DNA from: Actinomycetota bacterium
GTDB lineage: Bacteria > Actinomycetota > Thermoleophilia > Solirubrobacterales > Thermoleophilaceae
Length of the DNA: 10,702 nucleotides
Assembly: GCA_005883295.1 (NCBI GenBank)
Contig: VAWV01000034.1
Coordinates: forward strand, 6,880-17,581
Reading direction: 5' to 3'
Shown piece after piece: positions 1 through 9,179 of this stretch. Within the stretch, counting starts at the first letter, position 1; each line of letters starts with the position of its first letter. The notes under the pieces were generated by a model. That model saw nothing but the letters and a program-made list of their open reading frames with translations. It made no database searches and was not told the DNA's origin. Both the position numbers and the translations under genes were made by a program.

Positions 1-1204
1 TCTTGCCCAGCTTGAACGTCTGCCCGTCGCTCACGCTCGAGAGGCTCGGGAAGAGCTGGTTGAGCCGCAGCCAGCCGCCGTTGACCTCCAGGAACATGAC
101 GTACTCGCCCGGAGGGGTCGACTGCTGGAAGTTGGTCGCGTCCGGATTCGGGTCGAGCGAGTGGATGATCGTCAGGGTGCCCAGCTTCACCTTGAGGTGC
201 TCTCCTGCGGGCGGCGCGTCATTCCAACCCACGAGGAAGGTCTTGCCGTACCGAAGACGCGCGTGCGAGGCGCCGAAGCCCTTGAACTTGACGGTCACCC
301 TGATGCCGTGGGCGGTCTTCTGGACGGTCTCCGGCGGTCCCCCTGACACCCGGCTCACCGCGCTGAAGGTGAGCTGGGAGCTGGTGGACGGCTTGGGCGG
401 CGCCGGGACGAAGAACGTGTAGTTGCGGTCGTTGACCGGCTGCCAGGCGTTGGCCGGGTTATCCATGCAGGTCTTGAAGCCCGCGTCGTACTTGTCGCCG
501 TTGATCGGATGGTGCTTCAGCGCGCATTCCGCCGAGGCGTGCGCGCGCGTGCCGTCCGACGAGATGAAGGCATCGGCCTCGGTCTGGCCGTGGCTTCCGC
601 CGGAGCGGTTCTTGCGCTGTACGACGATCCCCCGCAGCGAATGGAACTCCGTCTTCTCGCCGGGATCCGCGGCGCCGTGGTCGGTGAAGTCCTTTGCCCA
701 GTGAGCGCAGTCCCAGATCCACGCGCCCCACACCTGCACCCGGTCGCGCTCGGAGGGCCATACGAAGGTCGGCACCACCTCGTTCTCCCATTCGGTGTGG
801 AGGAAACCCACCTTCTCGCCGGACGAGGGCGCGAAGTTGCCGGTGTGCTTCGCCGGGTTCCCGCCGACGTAGTTCACGTAGGGCGCATCCGGCCGGATGT
901 CGATCTGCCAGTCGTAGCCCTTGTGGTTCGTCGACAGGTCGTTGCCGTAGACGTGGGAGTTGAAGGCGGTGCCCTTCGCGTACTTCGGGGTGCGGTCCCT
1001 GTTCACGTAGACCCAGGCCGGCGAGTCTCCGGTGACGAGGCCCCCGGCGCTGCGCTGGCAGCCGTCGGTCTGGGCCTGGGGATAGGGCTGCGGGCGCTTC
1101 TTCGGCCCGGGCGGCTGTGCGGAGCCGCTCACCGCCGACAGGACCACCAACAGCGCGGCGACGAGGCCGAGCGTGGCGATTCTGCGGATGGGGTACGCGC
1201 GCAT
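1..1204 (-). CDS. Secreted protein of unknown function (3' end outside window)
   Basis: I do not recognise the family. The ATG at 1202-1204 opens a 401-residue reading frame still open at the left edge. Residues 1-29 form a clear signal peptide: arginines at 2, 7 and 8, a hydrophobic run at about 12-25, and Ser-Gly-Ser-Ala before a likely cut at 29/30. A Pro/Lys-rich linker follows (30-45). Residues about 46-265 are rich in Trp, Tyr and His, with Cys49, Cys166, Cys227 and Cys246 and the motif WIWDCAHW (162-169), then a Glu-Phe-His (187-189). A second part, after a Pro-rich hinge at about 268-275, looks like beta-sandwich (alternating hydrophobics, no long helices). The even number of cysteines in an exported protein suggests disulfides, which is inference. 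The gene starts 12 bases after the acyltransferase stop, in the same frame, so it is probably the last visible gene of that operon. No clear Shine-Dalgarno precedes the start; only GGCGGCGG abuts it. Confidence 0.85.
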   Translation of the reverse strand, partial: MRAYPIRRIATLGLVAALLVVLSAVSGSAQPPGPKKRPQPYPQAQTDGCQRSAGGLVTGDSPAWVYVNRDRTPKYAKGTAFNSHVYGNDLSTNHKGYDWQIDIRPDAPYVNYVGGNPAKHTGNFAPSSGEKVGFLHTEWENEVVPTFVWPSERDRVQVWGAWIWDCAHWAKDFTDHGAADPGEKTEFHSLRGIVVQRKNRSGGSHGQTEADAFISSDGTRAHASAECALKHHPINGDKYDAGFKTCMDNPANAWQPVNDRNYTFFVPAPPKPSTSSQLTFSAVSRVSGGPPETVQKTAHGIRVTVKFKGFGASHARLRYGKTFLVGWNDAPPAGEHLKVKLGTLTIIHSLDPNPDATNFQQSTPPGEYVMFLEVNGGWLRLNQLFPSLSSVSDGQTFKLGK

Positions 1205-1216
1205 CCGCCGCCGACT

Positions 1217-1809
1217 TTACCGCGAGTCCGCGGCGGCTGCGAAGTGGATCTCGCGGACGACCTTCGCGGGCGCGCCCGCGGCGACCGTCCCGGGCGGGAT
1301 GTCCCTCGTGACCACGCTGTTCGCCCCGATCACGCAGCGGTCGCCGACCGTGACCCCCGTGTTGACCACACAGTTCGTGCCGAACCAGCAGTTCGAGCCG
1401 ATGGTGGTCGGTCCCTTCGAGGTGAAGCCCTGCCACGTGACCGGCAGCTCCGGGTCGTCGTAGCGGTGGGCCGCGTCGGAGACGAAGCACCAGTTGGCGA
1501 ACATCGTGTGATCGCCGATCGTGACCCGGTCCTGCGCGGCGATCATCGTGCCCATGTTCAGGAAGCAGCCCTCGCCGATCTCCACCCGGCCGGAGTCGGC
1601 GATGGTGATCCAGCAGCCGGGCTCGAGCAGCGTGCCCGCTCCGATCGTGAGCCGCCCATCGTCCAACGCTTCCAGCACGTTCCCCTGGATCGGGAAGCGG
1701 ATGAACGCCTCCGCCCGGAGCATGTGCAGGCGGATCCGGGCGCGCCGCAGCGGCCGCGAGTTCCGCTCGTACCAGCGCCACTTCTGGAAGTAGAGCTTGG
1801 CCCGCGAGC

Positions 1810-1813
<4 letters not shown>
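1217..1813 (-). CDS. Left-handed beta-helix (hexapeptide-repeat) acyltransferase
   Basis: This 198-residue protein has the imperfect hexapeptide repeats of the LbH acyltransferase superfamily (maltose/galactoside O-acetyltransferase and WcaF-like enzymes), which move acetyl or similar groups from acyl-CoA to sugar hydroxyls. After a basic helical N-terminus (about 1-35), coils run through RLTIGAGT, GRVEIGEGCF and DRVTIGDHT. His116 in AAHRYDD is the likely catalytic base, by position relative to the LacA/Maa histidine. The end is typical: GVTVGDRCVIGANSVVTRD (153-171), then DIPPGTVAAGAPAKVVRE (171-188). The GTG start at 1811-1813 overlaps the uvrA stop as GTGA, which fixes the start and implies translational coupling; no strong Shine-Dalgarno is seen. 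The protein is probably cytoplasmic and acts on a sugar destined for the envelope. The substrate is not readable from sequence. The frame stays open far upstream through uvrA, but that part is a shadow. Confidence 0.9.
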
Positions 1814-4731
<2,918 letters not shown>

Positions 4732-4774
4732 ATAAGCCAGTCTAGGCCCCGGTCCCGCCGGCCCCGTTCGACGG

Positions 4775-5953
4775 TCATCCGGGTCGGATGCGCCAAATCG
4801 CCACGCCGTGCCGGGCAAGCCGGGCACGCAGCACGCCCGCCGGGCCGAGCGCGACGGTGTCGCCGGTCCACAGCTCGCGCGCCACGTACGCGGGGGCCTG
4901 GGGCAGCCCGGGGATGCTCGCCAGGCTGACCTTTGCGTCCCTGGACCGGGCCGACCGGTTCAGCAGGAGGACCGCGGTGGCGCGGCGAGACAGCGTCCGG
5001 ACCCAGGTCTCCACGTGGTGACGGCGGCGCACGCGGCGCCCCTGGCGGCCAAGCCGGTCCTGGTCCACGGCGATCACGCCCGCGTTCTCGAGCACGCTCC
5101 GGGAGGCGCCCGCCATCGCGTCGAGGTCGTAGCCGGCCAAGAGCGGCGCGGCGAGCATGCTCCAGAGGCTGAAGTGGGCGCGCTCCTCCGCCCTGGTGAG
5201 CTCCCGGTCGCCCACCTGGAGGATGTCCGGATCGTTCCAGCCCCCCGGGCCGGCGAACTTGAACAGGGGCGCGTCGAGGTCGAGGGCGGCCATCACGCCG
5301 TGCCAGGTGCCGTCGGCGTCGGCGCCGATGCGCCAGGTGTTCCCGTACGCGGCCGCCCAGCGCCACGGCTTCTTCACGCCCGGCGTGCTCACGGTCACGA
5401 GCATGCGCCGGCCCGACCGGGCGGCCGCGCGCTTCACCGCCGAGTAGACCTGGCGCGGGTCGGTGCCGTGCGGCACGCCGCACCAGTCGACCTTCACGTA
5501 GTCCACCCCCCACCGCGCGAACGTCTTCATGTCGCGCCGGTAGTGGCCCTGGCTTCCGGGCAGGTCGTGGCTGCAGATCGTCGGGCCCGCGGACGTGTAG
5601 ATCCCGTAGCGCAGGCCAAGCGCGTGGATGGCCCGGCCGAGGTCCGCCATCCCGTGTGGGAACCGCTCGCGGTCGGCGTGGAGGCGCCCCCTGGTGTCCC
5701 GTCGCGGCGCCTCCCAGCAGCCATCGACGTTCACGTAGCGGTAGCCGAGCCGCGCCATACCGGTCTCGACCAGCGCTTTCGCGTTCTGCAGGACGACCTT
5801 CTCAGTCACGCCGCAGTGCGCCGTGTACCAGCTGTTCCAGCCCATGGGCGGCGTGCGCGCCAGCCCGTTTTGCAGAGCTTTCGCGGGCGTCACGAAAGTG
5901 GCGACCGCCACGAGCGCGAGCGTTAACGCGACCGTCTGGTTTGACCGAAGCAT
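4775..5953 (-). CDS. Secreted GH27 glycosidase (alpha-galactosidase family)
   Basis: GH27 enzymes are retaining exo-glycosidases, mostly alpha-galactosidases, with alpha-N-acetylgalactosaminidases and beta-L-arabinopyranosidases in the same family. The 392-residue protein has a signal peptide (hydrophobic 7-22, likely cut after AKA at 24-26). The (beta/alpha)8 barrel follows: PPMGWNSW (35-42), YVNVDGCW (73-80), GIYTSAG (117-123), DYVKVDWC (151-158) with nucleophile Asp156 and Lys154, WRIGAD (207-212) with Arg208 and acid/base Asp212, and GPGGWNDPDILQVG (235-248). AAPLLAGYDL (268-277) and VIAVDQDRLG (293-302) close it, then a C-terminal beta domain (about 303-392) that makes the length normal for a small bacterial member. 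The second Asp of the usual Asp-Asp pair is Gly78, and the Glu that normally contacts O2 appears to be Thr190, so the substrate may not be plain alpha-galactose. The gene is divergent to the GH-A gene and lies 43 bases before uvrA. The ATG at 5953 has no good Shine-Dalgarno. Confidence 0.93.
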   Translation of the reverse strand: MLRSNQTVALTLALVAVATFVTPAKALQNGLARTPPMGWNSWYTAHCGVTEKVVLQNAKALVETGMARLGYRYVNVDGCWEAPRRDTRGRLHADRERFPHGMADLGRAIHALGLRYGIYTSAGPTICSHDLPGSQGHYRRDMKTFARWGVDYVKVDWCGVPHGTDPRQVYSAVKRAAARSGRRMLVTVSTPGVKKPWRWAAAYGNTWRIGADADGTWHGVMAALDLDAPLFKFAGPGGWNDPDILQVGDRELTRAEERAHFSLWSMLAAPLLAGYDLDAMAGASRSVLENAGVIAVDQDRLGRQGRRVRRRHHVETWVRTLSRRATAVLLLNRSARSRDAKVSLASIPGLPQAPAYVARELWTGDTVALGPAGVLRARLARHGVAIWRIRPG

Positions 5954-6043
5954 CGAAGGGGCAACTTAGAGGCCGTTGCCGGGTTGTGCCGAACGGGGTC
6001 AATACACTCGTCGCGCTCGACCTCCTTCCGCAGGGGCTTTCGT
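5954..6043. promoter_or_regulatory. Divergent control region between two glycoside hydrolase genes
   Basis: These 90 bases separate the start codons of the leftward GH27 gene and the rightward GH-A gene, so both promoters should be here. On the plus strand TACACT (6003-6008) resembles a -10 box, without a well-spaced -35. On the minus strand TTGACC (complement of 5997-6002) resembles a -35, without a convincing -10 at 16-18 bases. Short inverted arms CCGTT (5973-5977) and AACGG (5992-5996) are 14 bases apart and could be a regulator half-site pair, but they are too short to claim. Co-regulation of the two genes is inference from layout. Confidence 0.4.
6032..6036 (+). promoter_or_regulatory. 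Ribosome binding site deciding the GH-A start
   Basis: AGGGG lies 7 bases before the ATG at 6044. It supports that ATG over an upstream in-frame TTG at 5984, which has no purine-rich leader and would put about 20 polar and basic residues before the signal peptide. Confidence 0.7.
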
Positions 6044-7150
6044 ATGACCGGACTGTGCAATACAACGCTGGTCGCGGCCATCGTCGCGACGTGCCTCGCC
6101 GCCACGGGCGCGCCTGCGCGCGCCGCGAACCGGATGGAGGTGGCGATCCAGGACGACGGCCCGCTCGTCTCCAACACCCCCATCAAGCGCAGCAAGGACC
6201 TCAAGCTGGCGGCCAAGCTCAAGGTCACCTGGATCCGGGTCAACATCCCGTGGTCCTCGGTGGTCAACCACCCCCACCGCCGCACGAAGCCGAAGCACGT
6301 CCGCTACAGCTTCAACGGCTACGACAAGCTCTACCTCGCGGCGCGCAAGCGCGGCATGAAGCTCCAGATCACGATCAGCGGCTTCGCCCCCGCCTGGGCC
6401 ACGGGGAACGGACGGGTCGGCGACTACCGCATCAAGACCAAGTACTTCACCAGCTTCGTGAAGGTCGTCGCGCGGCACTTCCGGGGTCACGTCGCCCGCT
6501 ACGGCATCTGGAACGAGCCGAACTACGTGAGCTGGCTCTCACCGATGAGCGAGGCGCCGAAGATCTACTACCGGATGTACACGAACGCCTGGAAGTGGAT
6601 CAAGAAGATCGACCCGAGGGCCAAGATCCTGTTCGGGGAGACCGCCCCGTACGCGCAGAGCGGCCGCGCGACGGCGCCGATCTGGTTCATCAAGCGGGTC
6701 GTCCACTACGGGAAGGTCAAGGCCGACGGCTTCGCCCACCACCCGTACGACTTCCGCCACTCCCTCTACTACCACTATCCCGGCAGGGACAACGCGACGC
6801 TGGAGACCCTCTCGAACCTGACGCACGCGCTCGACAAGCTCGCCGCCGAACACCGGATGAACACGCCGCTCGGCGCGCCGCTCGACCTGTACCTGACCGA
6901 GTACGGCTTCATGGCGAGCGGGAGGTACGCGCGGGGCGAGAGCTTCCGCGCCAAGTACCTCCCGCGCGCGTTCCAGAAGGCGCTGGACAACCCGCGAGGG
7001 CAAGGTCGGGAAGACCTTCAAGGCGCTGGAGCGCTGGGCGAAGAGCGCCGCCAAGAAACACAAGATCGCCCGGGCGACACCGCCGAAGTCCGCGGCGGCC
7101 TCGCGCTAGCGGCGCGGGCCTCCCCCAGTGTCCTAGCGGTGCGCAGGTGA
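6044..7150 (+). CDS. Secreted clan GH-A glycoside hydrolase (GH39/GH5-like), 3' end frameshifted
   Basis: From the ATG at 6044 the frame gives 368 residues. Residues 1-27 are a signal peptide (hydrophobic 8-21, APARA before the cut). The mature chain starts with a family-like NRMEVAIQDDGPLV, then a (beta/alpha)8 barrel: VTWIRVNIPW (first strands), KLQITISGFAPAWA, IWNEPNYVSW with acid/base Glu158, ILFGETAP, GFAHHPYDF, and LYLTEYGF with nucleophile Glu286. This layout fits retaining clan GH-A enzymes; exact family and substrate cannot be fixed by eye. After AFQKALDNPR (ending at residue 318, base 6997) the protein turns into low-quality Gly/Arg/Glu-rich sequence to a stop at 7148-7150, overlapping the convergent dehydrogenase gene by 18 bases. 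A sensible C-terminal helix is found instead in another frame (6993-7109). The barrel therefore seems to lack its last strand, and the product may be inactive. It is unusually lysine-rich for this GC content. Confidence 0.85.
   Translation: MTGLCNTTLVAAIVATCLAATGAPARAANRMEVAIQDDGPLVSNTPIKRSKDLKLAAKLKVTWIRVNIPWSSVVNHPHRRTKPKHVRYSFNGYDKLYLAARKRGMKLQITISGFAPAWATGNGRVGDYRIKTKYFTSFVKVVARHFRGHVARYGIWNEPNYVSWLSPMSEAPKIYYRMYTNAWKWIKKIDPRAKILFGETAPYAQSGRATAPIWFIKRVVHYGKVKADGFAHHPYDFRHSLYYHYPGRDNATLETLSNLTHALDKLAAEHRMNTPLGAPLDLYLTEYGFMASGRYARGESFRAKYLPRAFQKALDNPRGQGREDLQGAGALGEERRQETQDRPGDTAEVRGGLALAARASPSVLAVRR
6993..7109 (+). pseudogene. Displaced C-terminal remnant of the GH-A hydrolase
   Basis: In the frame one base later than the main hydrolase frame, codons from 6993 read REGKVGKTFKALERWAKSAA and continue through a Lys/Ala-rich tail to a TAG at 7107-7109. 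The FKALERW helix is what clan GH-A proteins of this type carry at the end (family pattern: a short Asp/Glu-Gly-Lys turn, then a helix with Ala-Leu and Trp). Ending at 7109 would leave a clean 23-base gap to the convergent gene, unlike the main frame, which overlaps it. This frame carries the original 3' end. Rejoining it needs a missing segment of length 2 modulo 3. Confidence 0.7.
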
Positions 7151-8032
7151 GCGCAGGGCGGCCTCGCCGCCCGCGCCGACCGGTGCCGCCGCCCGCTCGC
7201 CAAGCCGCTCCGCCTCCTCGGCGGAGAGGCGACTGAGCTCGACCATCCGGGCCTCGATCTGGGCCCCGCCGACGAACGGCATCACCCCGCGCAGGACGAT
7301 GGCCGCCTTGACCCAGGCCGGATGGGCCACCCAGCGGGAGCGGCGCTCGATCCCGCGCACGATGGCGTCAGCCGCCTTCGAAACCGGGTGGGTGCGGGCG
7401 AACGGCCCCCGCAGTCCGCTTCGCATGAACGCGAAGTCGCTGCGCTCGTCGCCCCCGCGGACCATCTCGGTGTCGATCCATGAGAAGTACGCCACGCCCA
7501 CGTCAACCCCGGTGTGCTTGACCTCGATCCGCATGGCGTTCGCGAACGCCTCGAGCCCGGCCTTGGCCGCGGAATAGGCCGCGATCATCGGAGGGTGCGC
7601 AACCGCCGCCACGGAAGCGACCGGCAGGAGGTACCCGCGGCTCGCGGTCACGTGGGGCAGGCACAGCTTGAGCGTGCGGATCGCTCCAATCAGGTCGACC
7701 TCGAGGACGCGCTCCATCGAGGCGAGATCGGAGTACGCCACCGGCAGCGCCGCGACGATGCCCGCGTTCGCCACGGCCACGTCGACGCCGCCAAAGCGCT
7801 CGACTGTGCCCTCGACCGCCTGCTCGAGCGCCCCGGCATCCCGCACGTCTGCCTCGAACCAGACGGCCTCCGGCCCGCACTCAGCCGCAACGGCCTGGAG
7901 CAGCTCGGGCTCGAGCCCCACGAGCGAGAGGCGCGCGCCGCGCCGTGCCAGCGCCTTGGCTGACGCGGCGCCGATGCCGCGAGCGGCCCCGGTGATGAGG
8001 ATCGTCTGACCCGCGATGTCCGGCCTAGGCAC
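7133..8032 (-). CDS. Short-chain dehydrogenase/reductase (SDR)
   Basis: A 299-residue classical SDR, an NAD(P)-dependent oxidoreductase with a Rossmann fold. Visible motifs are the cofactor loop TGAARGIG (14-21), acidic ADV (61-63) that usually contacts adenine, NAG (89-91), Ser140 in PVASV, and Tyr153-x-x-x-Lys157 in AAYSAAKAG. The Asn that normally completes the tetrad seems to be Asp113 in VDLIG. The C-terminal part (about 210-299) is longer than in minimal 250-residue SDRs and includes an amphipathic stretch WVKAAIVLRGVMPFVGGA (240-257) that could form a lid or membrane contact. The start is GTG at 8030-8032, supported by AGGG (8040-8043) with 7-base spacing and by the family-like TILITG close behind. 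The substrate is unknown. It converges with the GH-A gene and lies 154 bases after the DivIVA-like gene, with a stem-loop between, so it may have its own promoter. Confidence 0.93.
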   Translation of the reverse strand: MPRPDIAGQTILITGAARGIGAASAKALARRGARLSLVGLEPELLQAVAAECGPEAVWFEADVRDAGALEQAVEGTVERFGGVDVAVANAGIVAALPVAYSDLASMERVLEVDLIGAIRTLKLCLPHVTASRGYLLPVASVAAVAHPPMIAAYSAAKAGLEAFANAMRIEVKHTGVDVGVAYFSWIDTEMVRGGDERSDFAFMRSGLRGPFARTHPVSKAADAIVRGIERRSRWVAHPAWVKAAIVLRGVMPFVGGAQIEARMVELSRLSAEEAERLGERAAAPVGAGGEAALRSPAHR

Positions 8033-8049
8033 AGGCGGACCCTACAGCG

Positions 8050-8117
8050 GGCAATAACGGGGCGGCAAGGCGCGTGGGGGTGGCCGGCGCCGTCGTTCGT
8101 CGCTGCCGGCTATTGCC
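8050..8117. repeat. Imperfect inverted repeat upstream of the SDR gene
   Basis: GGCAATA (8050-8056) pairs with TATTGCC (8111-8117), and inside it CGGCA (8063-8067) pairs with TGCCG (8104-8108), leaving a G+C-rich loop containing GGCGCC. It starts 17 bases before the SDR start codon (in the transcript sense the structure is upstream of it). It could be a structured leader, an operator, or chance in G+C-rich DNA. Confidence 0.35.
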
Positions 8118-8146
8118 GTTCAGGAGGCAGTGGGGAACGCCGCGCC

Positions 8147-8178
8147 GGACGGGACCCGCCCGCCTGAGCGGCCCGTCC
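8147..8178 (-). terminator. Stem-loop after the DivIVA-like gene
   Basis: Eight bases past the TGA of the DivIVA-like gene, GGACGGG (minus strand, 8178-8172) can pair with CCCGTCC (8153-8147). CCGC and GCGG inside can extend the helix with a 2-base bulge. There is no T-run after it, so it would be a U-less terminator of the type proposed in actinobacteria, or an mRNA-end stabiliser. Confidence 0.5.
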
Positions 8179-8186
8179 CTAACCCG

Positions 8187-9098
8187 TCAGCCGCCGACCC
8201 GCGCGTAGACCTCGTCGAGCAGGGCGTCCTGGTCGTCGAGCTCGAAGTTCTGCGCGAGGTAGCGGGCGGTCTCGTCGCGCGGCGTGCCGTTGAGCGCCAT
8301 GTTGAGCGCGATCAGCCGGGCACCCTCCGCGCCGCGAATGGACCGGCCACCCGGCTCAGCCGCCGGCGGCTCGGGCGCGGGCTCCGGCTCGGGCACGGCT
8401 TCGGGCTCCGGCTCGATGACCGCCGTGTCGGCGCCGATGTCCGCGGCCGGCTCCTCGACCGCCTCGGGCTCGGGCGGCGCGGCCTCCTCGTACGCCTCGG
8501 CCTCGGGCTCGGCCATCGGGGCGACCTCGGGCTCCGCGGCGACGTCGGGCTCGGCGAACCGTGCACCCTCGGCCGACGTCGGCTCGAGACGGGACTCGCG
8601 GATGCCCGCGAACTCGGCACGGAAGGATTCGAGCTCCGTCTGGAGGGAGCTGGCGCCCCCGTTCAGGTTGTCCACCAGCGTGCTCGCGGCGGAGCGCAGG
8701 TTGGCGAGCAGGCTGTCGATCTCGCCCTCCACCCCGTTCGCCCGCTCCAGCATCCGGTTGCTGGCGTCCTCGGCCTTGCTGACCCGGTCCACGGCGTCGG
8801 CGTCAGCGCGCTCGCGGGTCTCGCGCGCGCGCTGGCTGGCGTCGGCGGTGATGCGCCGAGCCTCATCCTCCGCCTGAGCCTGGATGTCGGCGGCGCTCTT
8901 CTCGGCCGCCTCGACGATTGACCGCACCTGCTCGGCCGCGGCGCTCGCGAGCGATGAGGGGGACGGCCTCTGCTGGCGCTTGAGCTCGGCCACGGCGTCC
9001 CCGATCTCGCGCAGGTGCCGGTCGACCTCGTCCGGGTCGTATCCCCGCCGTGTGGCGGAGAAGTCATTGCGCTCGATGAAGTGACGATCCAGTTCCAA
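8187..9098 (-). CDS. DivIVA-domain coiled-coil protein
   Basis: A 303-residue cytoplasmic protein with an N-terminal DivIVA-type segment, RNDFSATRRGYDPDEVDRHL (10-29), which in this family binds curved membrane or recruits polar and septal growth proteins (Wag31/SepF-type roles). A coiled coil of about 55-165 follows, rich in Ala, Glu, Arg and Gln with heptad-like spacing. Then comes a Glu/Pro/Ala linker (about 172-250), and a folded end GARLIALNMALNGTPRDETA (259-278) running to LLDEVYARVGG. This C-terminal block resembles one seen in other actinobacterial DivIVA-like proteins and may be a partner-binding module (inference). The start is a TTG at 9096-9098, chosen because GGGGGA lies 8 bases before it and the DivIVA motif begins at once. 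The gene lies 87 bases after uvrB, and a stem-loop follows each gene. It is not the main Wag31 by architecture, and no division genes are next to it. Confidence 0.85.
   Translation of the reverse strand: MELDRHFIERNDFSATRRGYDPDEVDRHLREIGDAVAELKRQQRPSPSSLASAAAEQVRSIVEAAEKSAADIQAQAEDEARRITADASQRARETRERADADAVDRVSKAEDASNRMLERANGVEGEIDSLLANLRSAASTLVDNLNGGASSLQTELESFRAEFAGIRESRLEPTSAEGARFAEPDVAAEPEVAPMAEPEAEAYEEAAPPEPEAVEEPAADIGADTAVIEPEPEAVPEPEPAPEPPAAEPGGRSIRGAEGARLIALNMALNGTPRDETARYLAQNFELDDQDALLDEVYARVGG
8349..8585 (-). repeat. Glu/Pro/Ala low-complexity coding repeat
   Basis: Residues about 172-250 of the DivIVA-like protein consist of irregular Ala-Glu-Pro and Pro-Glu-Pro units, for example EPEPEAVPEPEPAPEPP. 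At DNA level this gives recurring GGCTCGGG/CTCGGGCTC-like words. It is a strongly acidic, probably extended and disordered linker, and its length may vary among strains through slippage. Confidence 0.8.
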
Positions 9099-9106
9099 GT
9101 TAGATG

Positions 9107-9112
9107 TCCCCC
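9107..9112 (-). promoter_or_regulatory. Strong ribosome binding site for a TTG start
   Basis: GGGGGA on the minus strand sits 8 bases before the TTG at 9098 and settles the start of the DivIVA-like gene at a rare initiation codon. It is the strongest Shine-Dalgarno in the window. Confidence 0.7.
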
Positions 9113-9158
9113 AGTTACTGTCCTTACAGAGGCGCGCAGCGTACCGCAGCCGCGCTGA

Positions 9159-9179
9159 GGGCGTCCAATGGGTACGCCC
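9159..9179 (-). terminator. Stem-loop after uvrB
   Basis: GGGCGT (minus strand, 9179-9174) can pair with ACGCCC (9164-9159) around a 9-base loop, six bases after the uvrB stop triplet. No T-run follows. The loop and descending arm also contain TTGGAC (9168-9163), which with TACGCT (9143-9138) could be a weak -35/-10 pair with a 19-base spacer for the DivIVA-like gene. The two readings are not exclusive, and neither is secure. Confidence 0.4.

Noticed and set aside
4766..4771. GTTCGA, a half of the actinobacterial LexA box, upstream of uvrA
   Set aside because: The matching TCGAAC half is absent at the required 4-base spacing, so it is not an SOS operator.
5984..6043. An upstream TTG start for the GH-A hydrolase
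   Set aside because: It would add about 20 polar and basic residues ahead of a good signal peptide and has no ribosome binding site, while the ATG at 6044 has AGGGG at ideal spacing.
5656..7236. A 526-codon plus-strand frame overlapping both hydrolases
   Set aside because: It crosses GH27 antisense and the GH-A gene in the wrong frame, with low-complexity Arg/Pro/Ala content and no motif.
8130..8921. A plus-strand Gly/Leu/Arg-rich frame opposite the DivIVA-like gene
   Set aside because: Its apparent repeats are the reverse complement of the Glu/Pro/Ala linker. The minus strand has a good ribosome binding site and a DivIVA motif.
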